From contig OZ253939.1 of the NCBI GenBank assembly GCA_965267245.1, positions 3,596,001 through 3,660,000 of the forward strand: a DNA stretch of 64,000 nt, read 5' to 3'. This DNA is from JANSWY01 sp965267245. Lineage in GTDB: Bacteria; Bacteroidota; Bacteroidia; Cytophagales; Cyclobacteriaceae. Below, in pieces: positions 33,788 through 43,858 of this stretch. The notes below the pieces were generated by a model. That model made no database searches. It was not told the origin of the DNA and worked only from the letters and a program-made list of their open reading frames with translations. Within the stretch, counting starts at the first letter, position 1; every line of letters starts with the position of its first letter. The position numbers and the translations under genes were made by a program.

Positions 33788-35839
33788 TTACACATATGCA
33801 TATTCAGGGACTTGTTTCTGGATGATCAGATCTCTTCTTGATACAAAATACATCTCCATGTCTCCTTTGCCTTTAGCATTGATCTTTCCTCGAAATTCAA
33901 AGGTCAGTTCTTCCTCATCTTTGACCATTAGATAAGCTTGTTTACTGATATTTACTCTACCAACTTCTCCATTACTTTCCATTCTGCTGGCTGTATTCAC
34001 AGTATCTCCCCAGATGTCATATTGAAACTTTTTGACACCCACAATTCCTGCTACTATTGGCCCAACATGAACTCCCACACGCATTTCAAATGAAGGTTTA
34101 CCCAGCAATTCATTTTGCCTCTTTCTTTCCACAATGAATTCCTGCATTTCCAGGCCTGCAAAAATGATATTCTTCACAGCGTTTTCATTGGGTACAGGTA
34201 TTCCCCCTGCAGCCATATAGGCATCCCCAATGGTCTTAATTTTTTCGAGTTCATGGTACTCAATGATATGGTCAAAGGCTTTGAAGCAGATATTAAGTTC
34301 TTGAACCAGTTCCTTAGGTGTCAATTGAGACGCTGTGGCTGTAAATGATTTGAAATCAGTAAAAAGAATCGAGGCTGTTTCGAAATCCTGGGCTTCCACG
34401 TATCCATTTTCTTTCAATTCATCAGCAATTTCACCTGGCAGAATGTTTAATAGCAGATGTTCTGACCTGTCTTTCTCTTTTTGTAAGCGCTTTTTAGATT
34501 TTTTTACATAATTCAATCGACTCCATGTACCAAGGGCAACTAATGCAATAAATGCAAGGACTACAATAATGATATTTCTTTGTTTCTCATTTCTGCGTAC
34601 TACCTCCTGATGCTCCTGCTCAATTCGAAGCTCCTTTTCAACATGGGCAATGCTGTCCAATATCATCTTTTTTTCAAACTCCATGTTAAGAAGTTTATCA
34701 GCAGTCTGACGAGCCTGCAGGCTATCTTTTAGTGCAATTGATTGTTCCAAATACTGTAATGCCAGAGCGATTTGATTGGTTAATTTGTAAGCATCATAAA
34801 GGCAATCGCAGGCATCTCTTTGGACTGAAACCGTCTGGATATCAAGGGAAGTGTTTAACCCATTCCGGCAATAATCTATCGCTTCTGAAAGTTTTCCCTG
34901 ATTGACAAGTGTAGTACCGATTCCTATGTCAGCAAGACTCTGGTAAAGGGTGTTATTCAGTTTTTCAGATGACAGTTCAGCCTGATGGTAGTATTCCATT
35001 GCCTTCTCATAGTCACCCAATTTTCGATATGTATCACCCAGATTGTAGATCACTTCCAGAATACTTTGGTGTGCTTTAATGCCATTCGCGAGTATCAGAG
35101 CCTCCTGGAAATACTCTAAAGCATCCTCATAAGATTTTTTTCGAAGGTAAACCTCACCAATACTGTTACTTATTTGAGAAAGTGACAGGGTATCATCAAG
35201 GTCCAGGTAGGTCTTTTTGGCGATTTCAAAATGTTTCATCGCCTGGTCAAAATCTTCCAGTTCCACGTAAATCCCACCAATATTTTGAATGGTGGTAGCT
35301 GATTGCATCCTATTGTTAAGCGACTCATTTAATTTTGCAGCTCTTTTATAGTGCTCCAGTGCCCTTGGGAAATTTCCCAGGTAATAATAAATCGCTCCCT
35401 TGTTGTTGATGAGAGTAGCAATACCATTAGTGAATTCCGCACGTTCGTATGCGGCAATTCCTTGTTCAAAAAATGAAAGTGCTTTCAGGAAATCTCCCTG
35501 ATAATAATGAATAGTTGCAATTCTGTTTAAACAATTACCTATTGCACGGTCATTTTTCAACGTTTCGTTTATCTCAAGACTTTTTTCAACTGCAACAAGC
35601 GCTTTTTGAAATTCTCCATTTCTCAGATAAGTATTACTGAGGGCCAGAAGGCTATCTGCTTCAGGAGAAACTGGTCTTTGCTCAGTTTTTAAAGACTCAA
35701 AGATCCTTTTATTTTCCTTTTTTGGGGTATTAGTATTCCAGAGAGCGATGTAAGTTGTAAACAGACATGCTGATAAAAAAAGAGGTGCCGCTATGACGAA
35801 GTACCTCTTCCATTTATTTAGCTTCTGATTAATCATCAA
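33788..35839 (-). CDS. TPR-repeat adenylate/guanylate cyclase, membrane-bound
   Basis: The protein has 683 residues. It has an N-terminal hydrophobic anchor (RYFVIAAPLFLSACLFTTYI), about eight TPR units (for example ALVAVEKSLEINE, ALEHYKRAAKLNE, AMEYYHQAELSSE) to about residue 390, a second membrane helix (NIIIVVLAFIALVALGTWS), then a class III cyclase domain: ASILFTDFKSF (metal Asp), LEKIKTIGDAYMA (substrate Lys and second metal Asp), and DIWGDTVNTASRME (the N and R of the transition-state pair). All key residues are present, so the enzyme should make cAMP or cGMP in the cytoplasm, with TPRs outside. It lies 28 bases after precursor 5. Confidence 0.92.
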   Translation of the reverse strand: MMINQKLNKWKRYFVIAAPLFLSACLFTTYIALWNTNTPKKENKRIFESLKTEQRPVSPEADSLLALSNTYLRNGEFQKALVAVEKSLEINETLKNDRAIGNCLNRIATIHYYQGDFLKALSFFEQGIAAYERAEFTNGIATLINNKGAIYYYLGNFPRALEHYKRAAKLNESLNNRMQSATTIQNIGGIYVELEDFDQAMKHFEIAKKTYLDLDDTLSLSQISNSIGEVYLRKKSYEDALEYFQEALILANGIKAHQSILEVIYNLGDTYRKLGDYEKAMEYYHQAELSSEKLNNTLYQSLADIGIGTTLVNQGKLSEAIDYCRNGLNTSLDIQTVSVQRDACDCLYDAYKLTNQIALALQYLEQSIALKDSLQARQTADKLLNMEFEKKMILDSIAHVEKELRIEQEHQEVVRRNEKQRNIIIVVLAFIALVALGTWSRLNYVKKSKKRLQKEKDRSEHLLLNILPGEIADELKENGYVEAQDFETASILFTDFKSFTATASQLTPKELVQELNICFKAFDHIIEYHELEKIKTIGDAYMAAGGIPVPNENAVKNIIFAGLEMQEFIVERKRQNELLGKPSFEMRVGVHVGPIVAGIVGVKKFQYDIWGDTVNTASRMESNGEVGRVNISKQAYLMVKDEEELTFEFRGKINAKGKGDMEMYFVSRRDLIIQKQVPEYAYV

Positions 35840-35867
35840 ACTCAGGAGTTAATAAAAACTATAGGGC

Positions 35868-36197
35868 TTATCCTCCGATAATCCCATTAAGTGCCGTAGA
35901 AGGATCTCCCAGTTTTGGTGGAGTAGGTGCACCACCACCAGAAATAATATCCAGCTCATCTTCATTGAGCTCAACATCGTCCATTTCTGGTTTTGCTGGT
36001 ATGTTCACAAAGATTTCAGAAGAACTGCTCTGATCTTGTACAACTAATTTTTTTCCTTCGGGTACATTAATTTTCTGCCCTGTTAATTTTTCTATCTCAG
36101 CTACAGGGTTGGCAATCAAACGTTGCTTAAAGCCCTCATCTTCCCAGGCCTCTGTGATAATTGTTGATAAAAGCCTCTGCTCTTTGGTAAGTTCCAT
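35868..36197 (-). CDS. NHLP-leader RiPP precursor 5 (Pro/Gly core)
   Basis: The protein has 109 residues. Leader: EAWEDEGFKQRLIANPVAEI, GKKLVVQDQ, VNIPAKPEMDDVELNEDEL, then DIISGG with the double glycine at 87-88. The core begins GAPTPPKLGDPSTALNG and ends with two glycines, 21 residues with no Cys and no aromatic residue. It is the only precursor lacking its own terminator and sits between the metallopeptidase and the cyclase genes, so it may be made at lower, operon-level amounts. The core differs in character from the other four. Confidence 0.85.
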   Translation of the reverse strand: MELTKEQRLLSTIITEAWEDEGFKQRLIANPVAEIEKLTGQKINVPEGKKLVVQDQSSSSEIFVNIPAKPEMDDVELNEDELDIISGGGAPTPPKLGDPSTALNGIIGG

Positions 36198-36299
36198 AAT
36201 ACTTTACGATTAATATGACAAAAATAAAGTTAGCTATACCTCAGCCGCCAAAAGTGTCATCGAGTAAGTCAAAAAGGACATGCGAGTGCGCCAAGGTTA

Positions 36300-37442
36300 T
36301 TAATGCCTCGAAAAAGTCATCTCATTCGTTGCATGCTTATCTATCAGTATTTTAATCCCAAATTCAGATGCCAAATCGAGTAATCCGGTTTCACAAATTG
36401 ACTTTATACGTTTTCTTCTATCTGAATCCACGTTTTTTTTAGTCAGAATTGCATCAAATTCATAAAGGTTTTGAGCTGCTGCTACCAATATTTTTTGTAG
36501 AATCTTACCTGATTCATTAGATAAGTTGGGAAGGTAATTCTGAAAACGTCCACCCTCTCTATAGGATTTAGGGTCCTCCAACCCCATGAAATGTAAGAAC
36601 CAGTTCAAATCAAAATAGCCTAATGCACTGGTGATGCCCACATAATCCGCGATTAACTCATCGAAAATGTGATTCTCCATCTTACCATATTCGCGAAGCG
36701 TAAACAAATGGGCACATTCATGTGCCAGTCTTATTTCTACAGAATATGATTTCCACACTTCTTCCGCTAGCCCCAACTTCTCAGCAGTGACATTACTGTA
36801 AGGCTGCTCGCTTAACACTATCAATTGGTCCTGATAAAGCCGATGACATGGTAGAATATTTACACGAAATTCCTGACTCCATGAGCCTAACGGATTATTG
36901 TCCAACCACTCCCTTTTCAATTGATGGATTCTGCTCCAATTATTAATCCCCTTAATAAAAGCAGCTCCCATAGAAGATGGGATGGGTTTTGGCTCGTTCT
37001 TGTTAGTTAAGGCACATACTATAGTAGAAAAATCAGACTTATCCGGAACAATCAGAACTGGAACTTTGCCAATCAAATCATCACTATAAACAATCAATTT
37101 TATTTGGTCAGGAGCGATTAACGTCATTTCGTAATCTCCTGATTTCGATTTCCCCCGAAGTACAACATCTTTGTATATTTCAGTCTGAGATATTCCTTCT
37201 TTAACTGGAAATTGCAATTGTACCAGATGTTTTTTCAACACTTCAAAACCTTGCTGGTTGGTCTCAAGCAACATTGATTCATAGAATTCAATCTGTGGAT
37301 TAGCTTCATCAGGTTGTTCTATCGAATCCATCTTTTGAAAAACATGACTGCAATATTGATGCAATTCATTCAACACTCTTCCTCGAGCACCAAATGATTC
37401 AAGCACTTCAATTTCCAGGACATTTCTCATGTGCTTAGGCAA
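36300..37442 (-). CDS. HExxH zinc metallopeptidase-like protein of the RiPP cluster
   Basis: The protein has 380 residues. The zinc motif is LAHECAHLFTL (H241, E242, H245), and downstream IFDELIADYVG (about 259-268) offers E262/D266 as the third ligand, a gluzincin-like arrangement. No signal peptide or membrane helix, so it is probably cytoplasmic. The N-terminal about 190 residues have no recognised domain. It overlaps the end of the second ABC gene by eight bases, so translation is coupled to export. It could be a leader-trimming or leader-degrading peptidase, a second processing step after C39, or a self-protection factor. None of these is proven. Confidence 0.75.
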   Translation of the reverse strand: MPKHMRNVLEIEVLESFGARGRVLNELHQYCSHVFQKMDSIEQPDEANPQIEFYESMLLETNQQGFEVLKKHLVQLQFPVKEGISQTEIYKDVVLRGKSKSGDYEMTLIAPDQIKLIVYSDDLIGKVPVLIVPDKSDFSTIVCALTNKNEPKPIPSSMGAAFIKGINNWSRIHQLKREWLDNNPLGSWSQEFRVNILPCHRLYQDQLIVLSEQPYSNVTAEKLGLAEEVWKSYSVEIRLAHECAHLFTLREYGKMENHIFDELIADYVGITSALGYFDLNWFLHFMGLEDPKSYREGGRFQNYLPNLSNESGKILQKILVAAAQNLYEFDAILTKKNVDSDRRKRIKSICETGLLDLASEFGIKILIDKHATNEMTFSRH

Positions 37443-40344
37443 TTTGTCTTTTGGCTAGTTTGGAGAATGTTCCATCCTTTTCCATCAATTCATCAAATGA
37501 ACCGAATTCAACAATTTCACCTTTATCCAATACGTAAATACGATCAGCTTTTTCAATGGTACTCAATCGGTGTGCGATAACAATTCTGGTGGCTTGAAGT
37601 TTCTCTAAACTCTCTGACACAATCGCCTGAGTGCGATTATCCAGGGCACTGGTAGCCTCATCCATAAAAATCAATCGAGGTTTGTGTACAATTGCACGAG
37701 CAATCATCAATCGTTGACGCTGACCTCCTGAAAATGTTCCTCCTCCTTCACTCACCACCGTGTGCATCTCCATTGGCATTTGCTTGATGTCTTCTTCCAT
37801 ACCCGCTAATCGAGCTGCTTCCCATGCATCTTCCAATGTCAATTCGGAGTTTCCAACTATATTTTGATAGATACTTCCCGCCATCAAAGCACCATGCTGC
37901 AATACCACACCTATTTGTCTTCTAACCAATTCTTTGTTCATAGACTCATAAGCATCTCCATCATAGTAGATGGACCCGGCCTCAGCTTCTTCAAAACCAA
38001 GCAATAACCGCATGATAGTAGACTTTCCAGATCCGGATGGCCCAACAAATGCAACCATTTCACCAGCCTTTACTTTGAAAGAAACATCTTTTAATATCAA
38101 CGGTTGTTCTTCAAAATATCTGAATGAAACGGAATTCATTTCAATGTCTCCGCTCAATTCCCCCGGGTCTGTACTTTCTTCATTTGATTCGGGTACCTCT
38201 TCCAAAATTGGTTTCACACGTTCGTACAAGGTTGCAATATTCAAAGAATTGATCAGGGTCAGACTCATGCTCAGAGAATCATTCAAGAACCGATTGAAAG
38301 CAGTTACAAAAGCCATAAAAGCTCCAACTGATATCATTGAGGTCATGCTGGTAGCATTGGTCACCACGTAGTAGATAAAGCCGAAAAAGAATATATTAGT
38401 CAACAGAGGATATGATCGATTGAATGTCTCAACCATATTTTGATAGGTACCAGAGCTAAAGCCTAGTTGTTTCAACCTGGCAAATCTCTGAGCCCACAAA
38501 GTAAAGATCCTTTTCTCACCGGCGGTATTCCTGATCTTTGAAATACCCGACAAGAATTCAAATAAGAACCCTTGCAACTCACCCTGAGCATTTGAGATTT
38601 GTCGATCGTATTTTAGTTTGAACCAACCCACTACCAATACAAAGACTATTGCAATTAGTGCTAATCCTAAACCAATCCAGGCCATTCCGGAATCATAATA
38701 AAACAACAGCACTAAATTAACTACCGAGAAAGCACCTGTCAAAACAGCTGTCATTACTGTGGAAGATAAAATTTGCCTGATATAATCTATACTCAAAGCC
38801 CTGTGTGTCAGGTCTCCGGCAGAATACTTTTTATAAAATGTTACTGGCAATCTCATCAGGTGATCCATCACACCTGCTTGTGCATTGATACTCGATTTTG
38901 TCTCCACCCTAAGCTGTAAAACGCCTTGCATCAGTTGTAATCCAGCGGTAATGAATGCTATCATGATCAGGATAAGGAAGACCTCTAAATGAAGTGATTT
39001 ATCCGCAGTAGGGATTACATCATCAAAGATGATTCCCGATAAAATAGGCACCAGTAATCCAATTACACTTCCGGCCAGAGCGGCCAATATCAGATAACCC
39101 GCATCACTTTTTATTCCCTGGAGAGCAAACCTTACCAATTTCCGAACTGTTGTCATTTGCTCACCAAATCCATAGAAGAACATATAACTGATGGGCTCAA
39201 GCTTTCCAACGACTTTGTGATTGACCGGTGTCTCTTCTCCTGTTTCCGGATCCTTCATTACGTAAGAATTGGAGGTCCTCTGGATCAGTGCTACCGGACG
39301 GTTATCCTCTTTTCTAAAAGCCAACAAATGCCCATTTTCCTCTTTCCACCAAACCCCTCTCAAAATTATCTTCCTCACTCTTACTTTTGATGCCTGAGCG
39401 ATGGCAAACAATTGATTAGTGGTACTATGATTGTACGATTCCAGGTGCTTTGGAGCTTCAAATTGAAAATTGACTGCATCTCCTATGATTTGACATGCTG
39501 TAAAAAGATTATTGTTGATGACCTGATTATCAATCACCTTGAAATCTTTCCCTTGTCTTTTATCATGGTTTACGATACTGCCTATTTGCTGGAGTGTACG
39601 ACCAAGGTTGGAATGCTCCAGGGCAAACTTTTCCTGTATCCTTGTATTCTCATTCTCCTGTTCAGAGACCAGGTTTTTAACTAGCCGATCATAAAAATGA
39701 TCCTGTAAATTATTTAAGGCCAGCATAAAGAAAATCTCTTCTTTGAATGCCTCAAGGGTAGACAAGACCCTCAATTGTACTTCTGCGCTTTGTACCTCGA
39801 TCCACAGATGATTGGAAATTGGAAAATAAAAATCTAATCCTTGTTCAAGGGAGTCAGTTTGGCTGTTTCCGTATTTCAAAATCTCCCCCTCTTCCAAAAA
39901 ACCCCAAACAATACCACGGGTAGGGTATGCCAGTTCTCCTTTGGCCAGTTTGTAAGTGCCCATTTGGTCGAGCATTTCATGTACTCGTGGGGGCTTTTCC
40001 TTGCAAATTTTATCAATGTTCTTCTGGATCCATTTTTCAATTAAGCCTTTCAGGATATAGTGATCAACTTCCAGTAACTTATTTTTATTGACAGCATAAA
40101 GTGAAGCTCCCTGACTCTTCAAAAGTAATTTATACCCTGAATGCTTTTCAGAAGTTAAAAGACTAAATAAAAGCTCCCCCTTTTTGGCGGTATAGAGGTA
40201 GGTTAAACTACTCTTGAATTCATTATTTTCATCAACAGCTACACAAAATACATCTACTGATCCAGCAGTCACCATCCAAAACCGACGAGGGTCATCCAGG
40301 ATATAGGGTTGATTGATCGCTAATTTTATTTTTTCGTTTTCCAT
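37435..40344 (-). CDS. NHLP-type ABC transporter, ATP-binding/permease
   Basis: The protein has 969 residues. The N-terminal about 320 residues include a cyclic-nucleotide-binding-like region (FWMVTAGSVDVFCVAVDENN) and a linker. A permease with about six helices follows (GYLILAALAGSVIGLLVP, IAIVFVLVVGWF and others). The ATPase has Walker A GPSGSGKST, Q-loop VVLQHG, signature FSGGQRQRLM, Walker B LIFMDEATSALD and the H-loop IVIAHRLSTI. This size and N-terminus match the second NHLP bacteriocin-system transporter family. It lacks a C39 peptidase domain, which is in the next gene upstream. The two probably work as a pair in the inner membrane. Confidence 0.93.
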   Translation of the reverse strand: MENEKIKLAINQPYILDDPRRFWMVTAGSVDVFCVAVDENNEFKSSLTYLYTAKKGELLFSLLTSEKHSGYKLLLKSQGASLYAVNKNKLLEVDHYILKGLIEKWIQKNIDKICKEKPPRVHEMLDQMGTYKLAKGELAYPTRGIVWGFLEEGEILKYGNSQTDSLEQGLDFYFPISNHLWIEVQSAEVQLRVLSTLEAFKEEIFFMLALNNLQDHFYDRLVKNLVSEQENENTRIQEKFALEHSNLGRTLQQIGSIVNHDKRQGKDFKVIDNQVINNNLFTACQIIGDAVNFQFEAPKHLESYNHSTTNQLFAIAQASKVRVRKIILRGVWWKEENGHLLAFRKEDNRPVALIQRTSNSYVMKDPETGEETPVNHKVVGKLEPISYMFFYGFGEQMTTVRKLVRFALQGIKSDAGYLILAALAGSVIGLLVPILSGIIFDDVIPTADKSLHLEVFLILIMIAFITAGLQLMQGVLQLRVETKSSINAQAGVMDHLMRLPVTFYKKYSAGDLTHRALSIDYIRQILSSTVMTAVLTGAFSVVNLVLLFYYDSGMAWIGLGLALIAIVFVLVVGWFKLKYDRQISNAQGELQGFLFEFLSGISKIRNTAGEKRIFTLWAQRFARLKQLGFSSGTYQNMVETFNRSYPLLTNIFFFGFIYYVVTNATSMTSMISVGAFMAFVTAFNRFLNDSLSMSLTLINSLNIATLYERVKPILEEVPESNEESTDPGELSGDIEMNSVSFRYFEEQPLILKDVSFKVKAGEMVAFVGPSGSGKSTIMRLLLGFEEAEAGSIYYDGDAYESMNKELVRRQIGVVLQHGALMAGSIYQNIVGNSELTLEDAWEAARLAGMEEDIKQMPMEMHTVVSEGGGTFSGGQRQRLMIARAIVHKPRLIFMDEATSALDNRTQAIVSESLEKLQATRIVIAHRLSTIEKADRIYVLDKGEIVEFGSFDELMEKDGTFSKLAKRQIA

Positions 40345-40358
40345 TGTAGTAGTCCTGT

Positions 40359-42578
40359 TTAGTGTGAGCCAATAAGTCTTGCATAAACTCCACCATTTTT
40401 AATGAGTTCGCTATGCATACCACGTTCCACAACTTTCCCAAATTCCATTACGATTATTTCATCACAATCAATTATGGTGCTAAGGCGGTGTGCTATTATC
40501 AGGCAGGTACATCCCCTTTTTCGAATATTGTCCATTACAATTTTTTCCGATTTTGGATCTAATGCACTGGTGGCTTCATCCATTATGAGCATAGATGGGT
40601 TTAAGGCCAATGCTCTTGCAATTTCCAACCTTTGACGTTGGCCTCCACTAAAATTTCCACCTCCTTCCATTACCAGGCTCTCATACGAGTCCTGTCGAGC
40701 TGCAATGACATCATGTATGGCCGCATCTTTGGCTGATTGGATAATGTGCTTTTCAGGTAAATGTGAATCCCAAAATGCTATATTCTCCTGTATTGTCCCC
40801 TGAAACATCAGTACCTCCTGATCAATTACCGCCACAGACTGACTTAAAATGTGCCTGGGGATTTCAGGTCTTGGTACTCCATCAAAAAGCACATCCCCAC
40901 TCCATGGTTCATACAGTCCTGCTGCAAGTTTCGCTATAGTGGACTTGCCACTTCCAGAGCCACCTACTAGTGCTACTCTACTACCTGGCTTGATTTGCAA
41001 ATTGAAGTTTTCAATTAACATAGGTAAAGTCTTGCTGTACCCAAAACTGATGTCTTTCATCTCAAAGTGACCAATCAATTTTTTTGTCGGGATTTCAATA
41101 TTCTTTACAAATGCATGCTCTTTTTCGGAAGGTTTAAATTCTTTTGAGAGTTCATAATTATGAACGTCATCAATACGACTCATGTCACCTTCTGCCTCCT
41201 GGAGTAAAGCACCTACTCTTACCAGCTCGTTCACAGGTCCCATGAAATTGGTCATGAGATAGGCAAATGCTACTAACATACCCAGTGTCATTTGTCCATC
41301 CATTACTTGCATCGCACCAAACCCAAGAATGAAAGCGGCATTCAAAGAGGTCAATAATGGAGGTACGATATTTAACCTGACATTGAGCCATCCTAGTTTT
41401 TGTTGAGCATTCATACCTTTTGCCAGGTAGCCGGTCCATTTGGTATAAAAATCATTCTCTCTTCCGGACGCTTTGAGCGTTTCAATCATATTAATTCCAG
41501 AGATGGTTGTTCCCATGAGCTTACCACTCTCATTGACATAATGCCTGTTGACTTCTTTCCTGGCTGTAGCTACGTAACGAAGTGCCAGAATATTGAGTAT
41601 TGCCATTCCAATGCCAATGCAGGTAAGCAGCACATCATAGGAGAACATGATAATTGCATAAAAAACGACGACAATAACATTCAACGCCGCATTGGCTAGA
41701 TCACCACTCAAAAGTTTAGCCACTTTATCATTCAATGAAACACGATTTCCTATCTCCCCTGCATGGCGTTGGGTAAAAAACGCCATCGGCAAATGAAAAA
41801 CATGCCAAAGAAATTTACTGGAGGTGGCTAGTGCCAATTTGGTTTCTAACCGCAATAAATAATACTGCTGCAAATAGACCAGCAGACCATTAATTGCCAG
41901 CACTCCTCCCATCGCCAATAATAGTGGCATCACGAATCCTTCAAATCCATGTACCAGGTACTTATCGATAAATATTTTAGTGAATGAGGGTATTATTAAT
42001 CCTGGTATCACCAAAAACAAGCTCGCCAACAAAATAAAAATCACACTAAGACGTGAGCTGGAAATCCTGGACCCCAGAGAGTGCATAAAACTTTGTCTCT
42101 CATTCGACTTTTCGAATTGTTCGCCGGGTTGCAAGGTCAATACCACTCCGGTAAACGCTTCTTTGAATTCGTCATAAGTCACTTTATACCTACCTTCAGC
42201 GGGATCGCACAGATGAACACGGTCTTTCCCAAAACCTTCCAGTACCATAAAATGGTTGAAATTCCAGAAAATGATAACTGGCATCTGCATTTGCTGTAGC
42301 TTTTGCAATGACTTGGCATATCCCTTTCCTTCCAGTCCATATTCTCTGGCTGCTTTAAGGAGATTTGAGGCTTTCAAACCATCCCGAGAAACACCACAAG
42401 CAATTCGAATTTTCTCAAGTGGAACAAATTTCCCATAGTATGAAAGTATTGTACTCAATGCAGCTGCTCCACATTCTACAGATTCCATCTGCAAAACCGA
42501 GGGAGTCTTTACAGGTCGGCTTTCCTTAGGAAATGGATTTTTCTTAAGCAGTGGTATATTTTTCAGATTGAACATCAT
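40359..42578 (-). CDS. C39 peptidase-containing ABC exporter (NHLP type)
   Basis: About 739 residues from the ATG at 42578 (an alternative TTG at 42599 is unlikely). N-terminal C39 domain: VLQMESVECGAAALSTIL (catalytic Cys), IFWNFNHFMVLEGF (His) and DRVHLCDPAEG (Asp), a complete triad that cuts after Gly-Gly. Then a six-helix permease and an ATPase: GGSGSGKST, SGGQRQRLEIARAL, MLIMDEATSALD, LIIAHRLST. It should cut the leader from the five Gly-Gly precursors and move the core to the periplasm for the HlyD/TolC path. Its start lies about eight bases after the HlyD stop. Confidence 0.95.
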   Translation of the reverse strand: MMFNLKNIPLLKKNPFPKESRPVKTPSVLQMESVECGAAALSTILSYYGKFVPLEKIRIACGVSRDGLKASNLLKAAREYGLEGKGYAKSLQKLQQMQMPVIIFWNFNHFMVLEGFGKDRVHLCDPAEGRYKVTYDEFKEAFTGVVLTLQPGEQFEKSNERQSFMHSLGSRISSSRLSVIFILLASLFLVIPGLIIPSFTKIFIDKYLVHGFEGFVMPLLLAMGGVLAINGLLVYLQQYYLLRLETKLALATSSKFLWHVFHLPMAFFTQRHAGEIGNRVSLNDKVAKLLSGDLANAALNVIVVVFYAIIMFSYDVLLTCIGIGMAILNILALRYVATARKEVNRHYVNESGKLMGTTISGINMIETLKASGRENDFYTKWTGYLAKGMNAQQKLGWLNVRLNIVPPLLTSLNAAFILGFGAMQVMDGQMTLGMLVAFAYLMTNFMGPVNELVRVGALLQEAEGDMSRIDDVHNYELSKEFKPSEKEHAFVKNIEIPTKKLIGHFEMKDISFGYSKTLPMLIENFNLQIKPGSRVALVGGSGSGKSTIAKLAAGLYEPWSGDVLFDGVPRPEIPRHILSQSVAVIDQEVLMFQGTIQENIAFWDSHLPEKHIIQSAKDAAIHDVIAARQDSYESLVMEGGGNFSGGQRQRLEIARALALNPSMLIMDEATSALDPKSEKIVMDNIRKRGCTCLIIAHRLSTIIDCDEIIVMEFGKVVERGMHSELIKNGGVYARLIGSH

Positions 42579-42585
42579 CAATACA

Positions 42586-43845
42586 TTAATACAGGTCAAA
42601 GAATTTTTTCATAGCAGGGATTACCATTGTAATTGGCGCCTCGCGTTTCACGGTTATTTTCCCCAAACAGGATGTGCCCTCGTTGATGATTATATCAGGT
42701 CCACCTGCGGAGGTCCATTTAAATCCACTATAAGAATTTTCGTCCTCCTCAAATTCCACATAAACTTCAAACAATGCTCCCTGAGCCAGTAAACCCTGGA
42801 CTAACTGCATGTTTTTTACAGTGGTAAGCATCCCTTGTTGTGTGATTGGAAACTCTGAGACATAGGTTACATGACCCTTCATGAAACCATATTCCTGTGG
42901 CTGAACCGTTGACGGGGCTATTAAGGCCTGCATCCCTTCCTTGATTTTCTTTCCATCTTGCGTTGGGATGTACAGCACACCGCGTAAGTTTTCATCTCCC
43001 GAGGTGTAATTTTTAAGCTTGAACAAAGGGGTACCCTGTCCTACTACAATTCCTTCATCGGTCATTAATTCCACTACTTCTCCGCTGTAGGCGCTGCGAA
43101 TATTAGTTTGTATATCATATCGCTCCTCAAGTTGCTTTAATTGACGATCCGCTTCTGCAATTCGCTGTTTACTAAGTGTGATACGCTGCTGTAATTCAAA
43201 GTCCAGATTAAGTTTTTGACTGTTGATTTGAACGATTTGACTTTTCAGTCTCTCTAAAGAATTTTTAGCTCCTTCAATCTGCTGTTCTGTGTTGGCAACC
43301 TGAGCCCTTGTGACCAGGCCTTTTTCAAGTAGCTCCTTCTCCGCAATAAGCTGACTCTCAAGAAAAGAGATATTCTTTTGGTCTGATTGCATTTGAAGTT
43401 CAATACTTGTTGTTTGTTGCTTAATGAGTTCTCGCTGCAATTTTGTGTCCTGACTTCCAAAGGATAAGAGTGCCTTTAACTCCAATTCTCTCTCTTCCAG
43501 AGTAGCCTTTAATGATTCTATTTGTTGTAGAAGGTCCGGTTGCTCTATACTGGCTACTACATCACCCTCTTTTATCGTTTCCCCGATTGCTACCTGAAGT
43601 GTTATCAGTTGGCCCTGTGAAGTGGAGACAACATCATGTATTTCACCTCCCAATAAAACACCCACAGCGTTCAGTTTGGTCTTGACGTTACCCAAAACAG
43701 ACCAGCCTATCGCAGTGACAATCACAAATCCTAGCGTTATGAGGAATATCCAACTTTTAGGGCTGGTCACTTTTATGAGTTGATCAAGCTTTTCAGGTGT
43801 TGAGAGCTTTTCATATGCTTCTTTTTGAAAAAATTCAGCTGCCAT
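42586..43845 (-). CDS. HlyD-family membrane-fusion protein of NHLP system
   Basis: About 419 residues from the ATG at 43845 (MAAEFFQKEAYEKL). The longer frame to 43992 overlaps the TolC gene and has no start support. One N-terminal membrane helix (WIFLITLGFVIVTAIGWSVL) is followed by a beta-barrel/lipoyl half (VSTSQGQLITLQVAIGETIK), a long coiled coil (ESLKATLEERELELKALLSF, ISFLESQLIAEKELLEKGLV) and the second half (GEVVELMTDEGIVVGQGTPL). It bridges the ABC exporter to the outer-membrane channel, completing a type I-like path. It starts 13 bases after the TolC gene ends. Confidence 0.9.
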   Translation of the reverse strand: MAAEFFQKEAYEKLSTPEKLDQLIKVTSPKSWIFLITLGFVIVTAIGWSVLGNVKTKLNAVGVLLGGEIHDVVSTSQGQLITLQVAIGETIKEGDVVASIEQPDLLQQIESLKATLEERELELKALLSFGSQDTKLQRELIKQQTTSIELQMQSDQKNISFLESQLIAEKELLEKGLVTRAQVANTEQQIEGAKNSLERLKSQIVQINSQKLNLDFELQQRITLSKQRIAEADRQLKQLEERYDIQTNIRSAYSGEVVELMTDEGIVVGQGTPLFKLKNYTSGDENLRGVLYIPTQDGKKIKEGMQALIAPSTVQPQEYGFMKGHVTYVSEFPITQQGMLTTVKNMQLVQGLLAQGALFEVYVEFEEDENSYSGFKWTSAGGPDIIINEGTSCLGKITVKREAPITMVIPAMKKFFDLY

Positions 43846-43858
43846 TTTCTTATAGGTT

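Noticed and set aside
37970..38371. Plus-strand frames antisense to the ABC and other transporter genes
   Set aside because: Long antisense frames arise from codon bias of the real minus-strand genes. They have no start context and mirror the real gene's conserved ATPase region.
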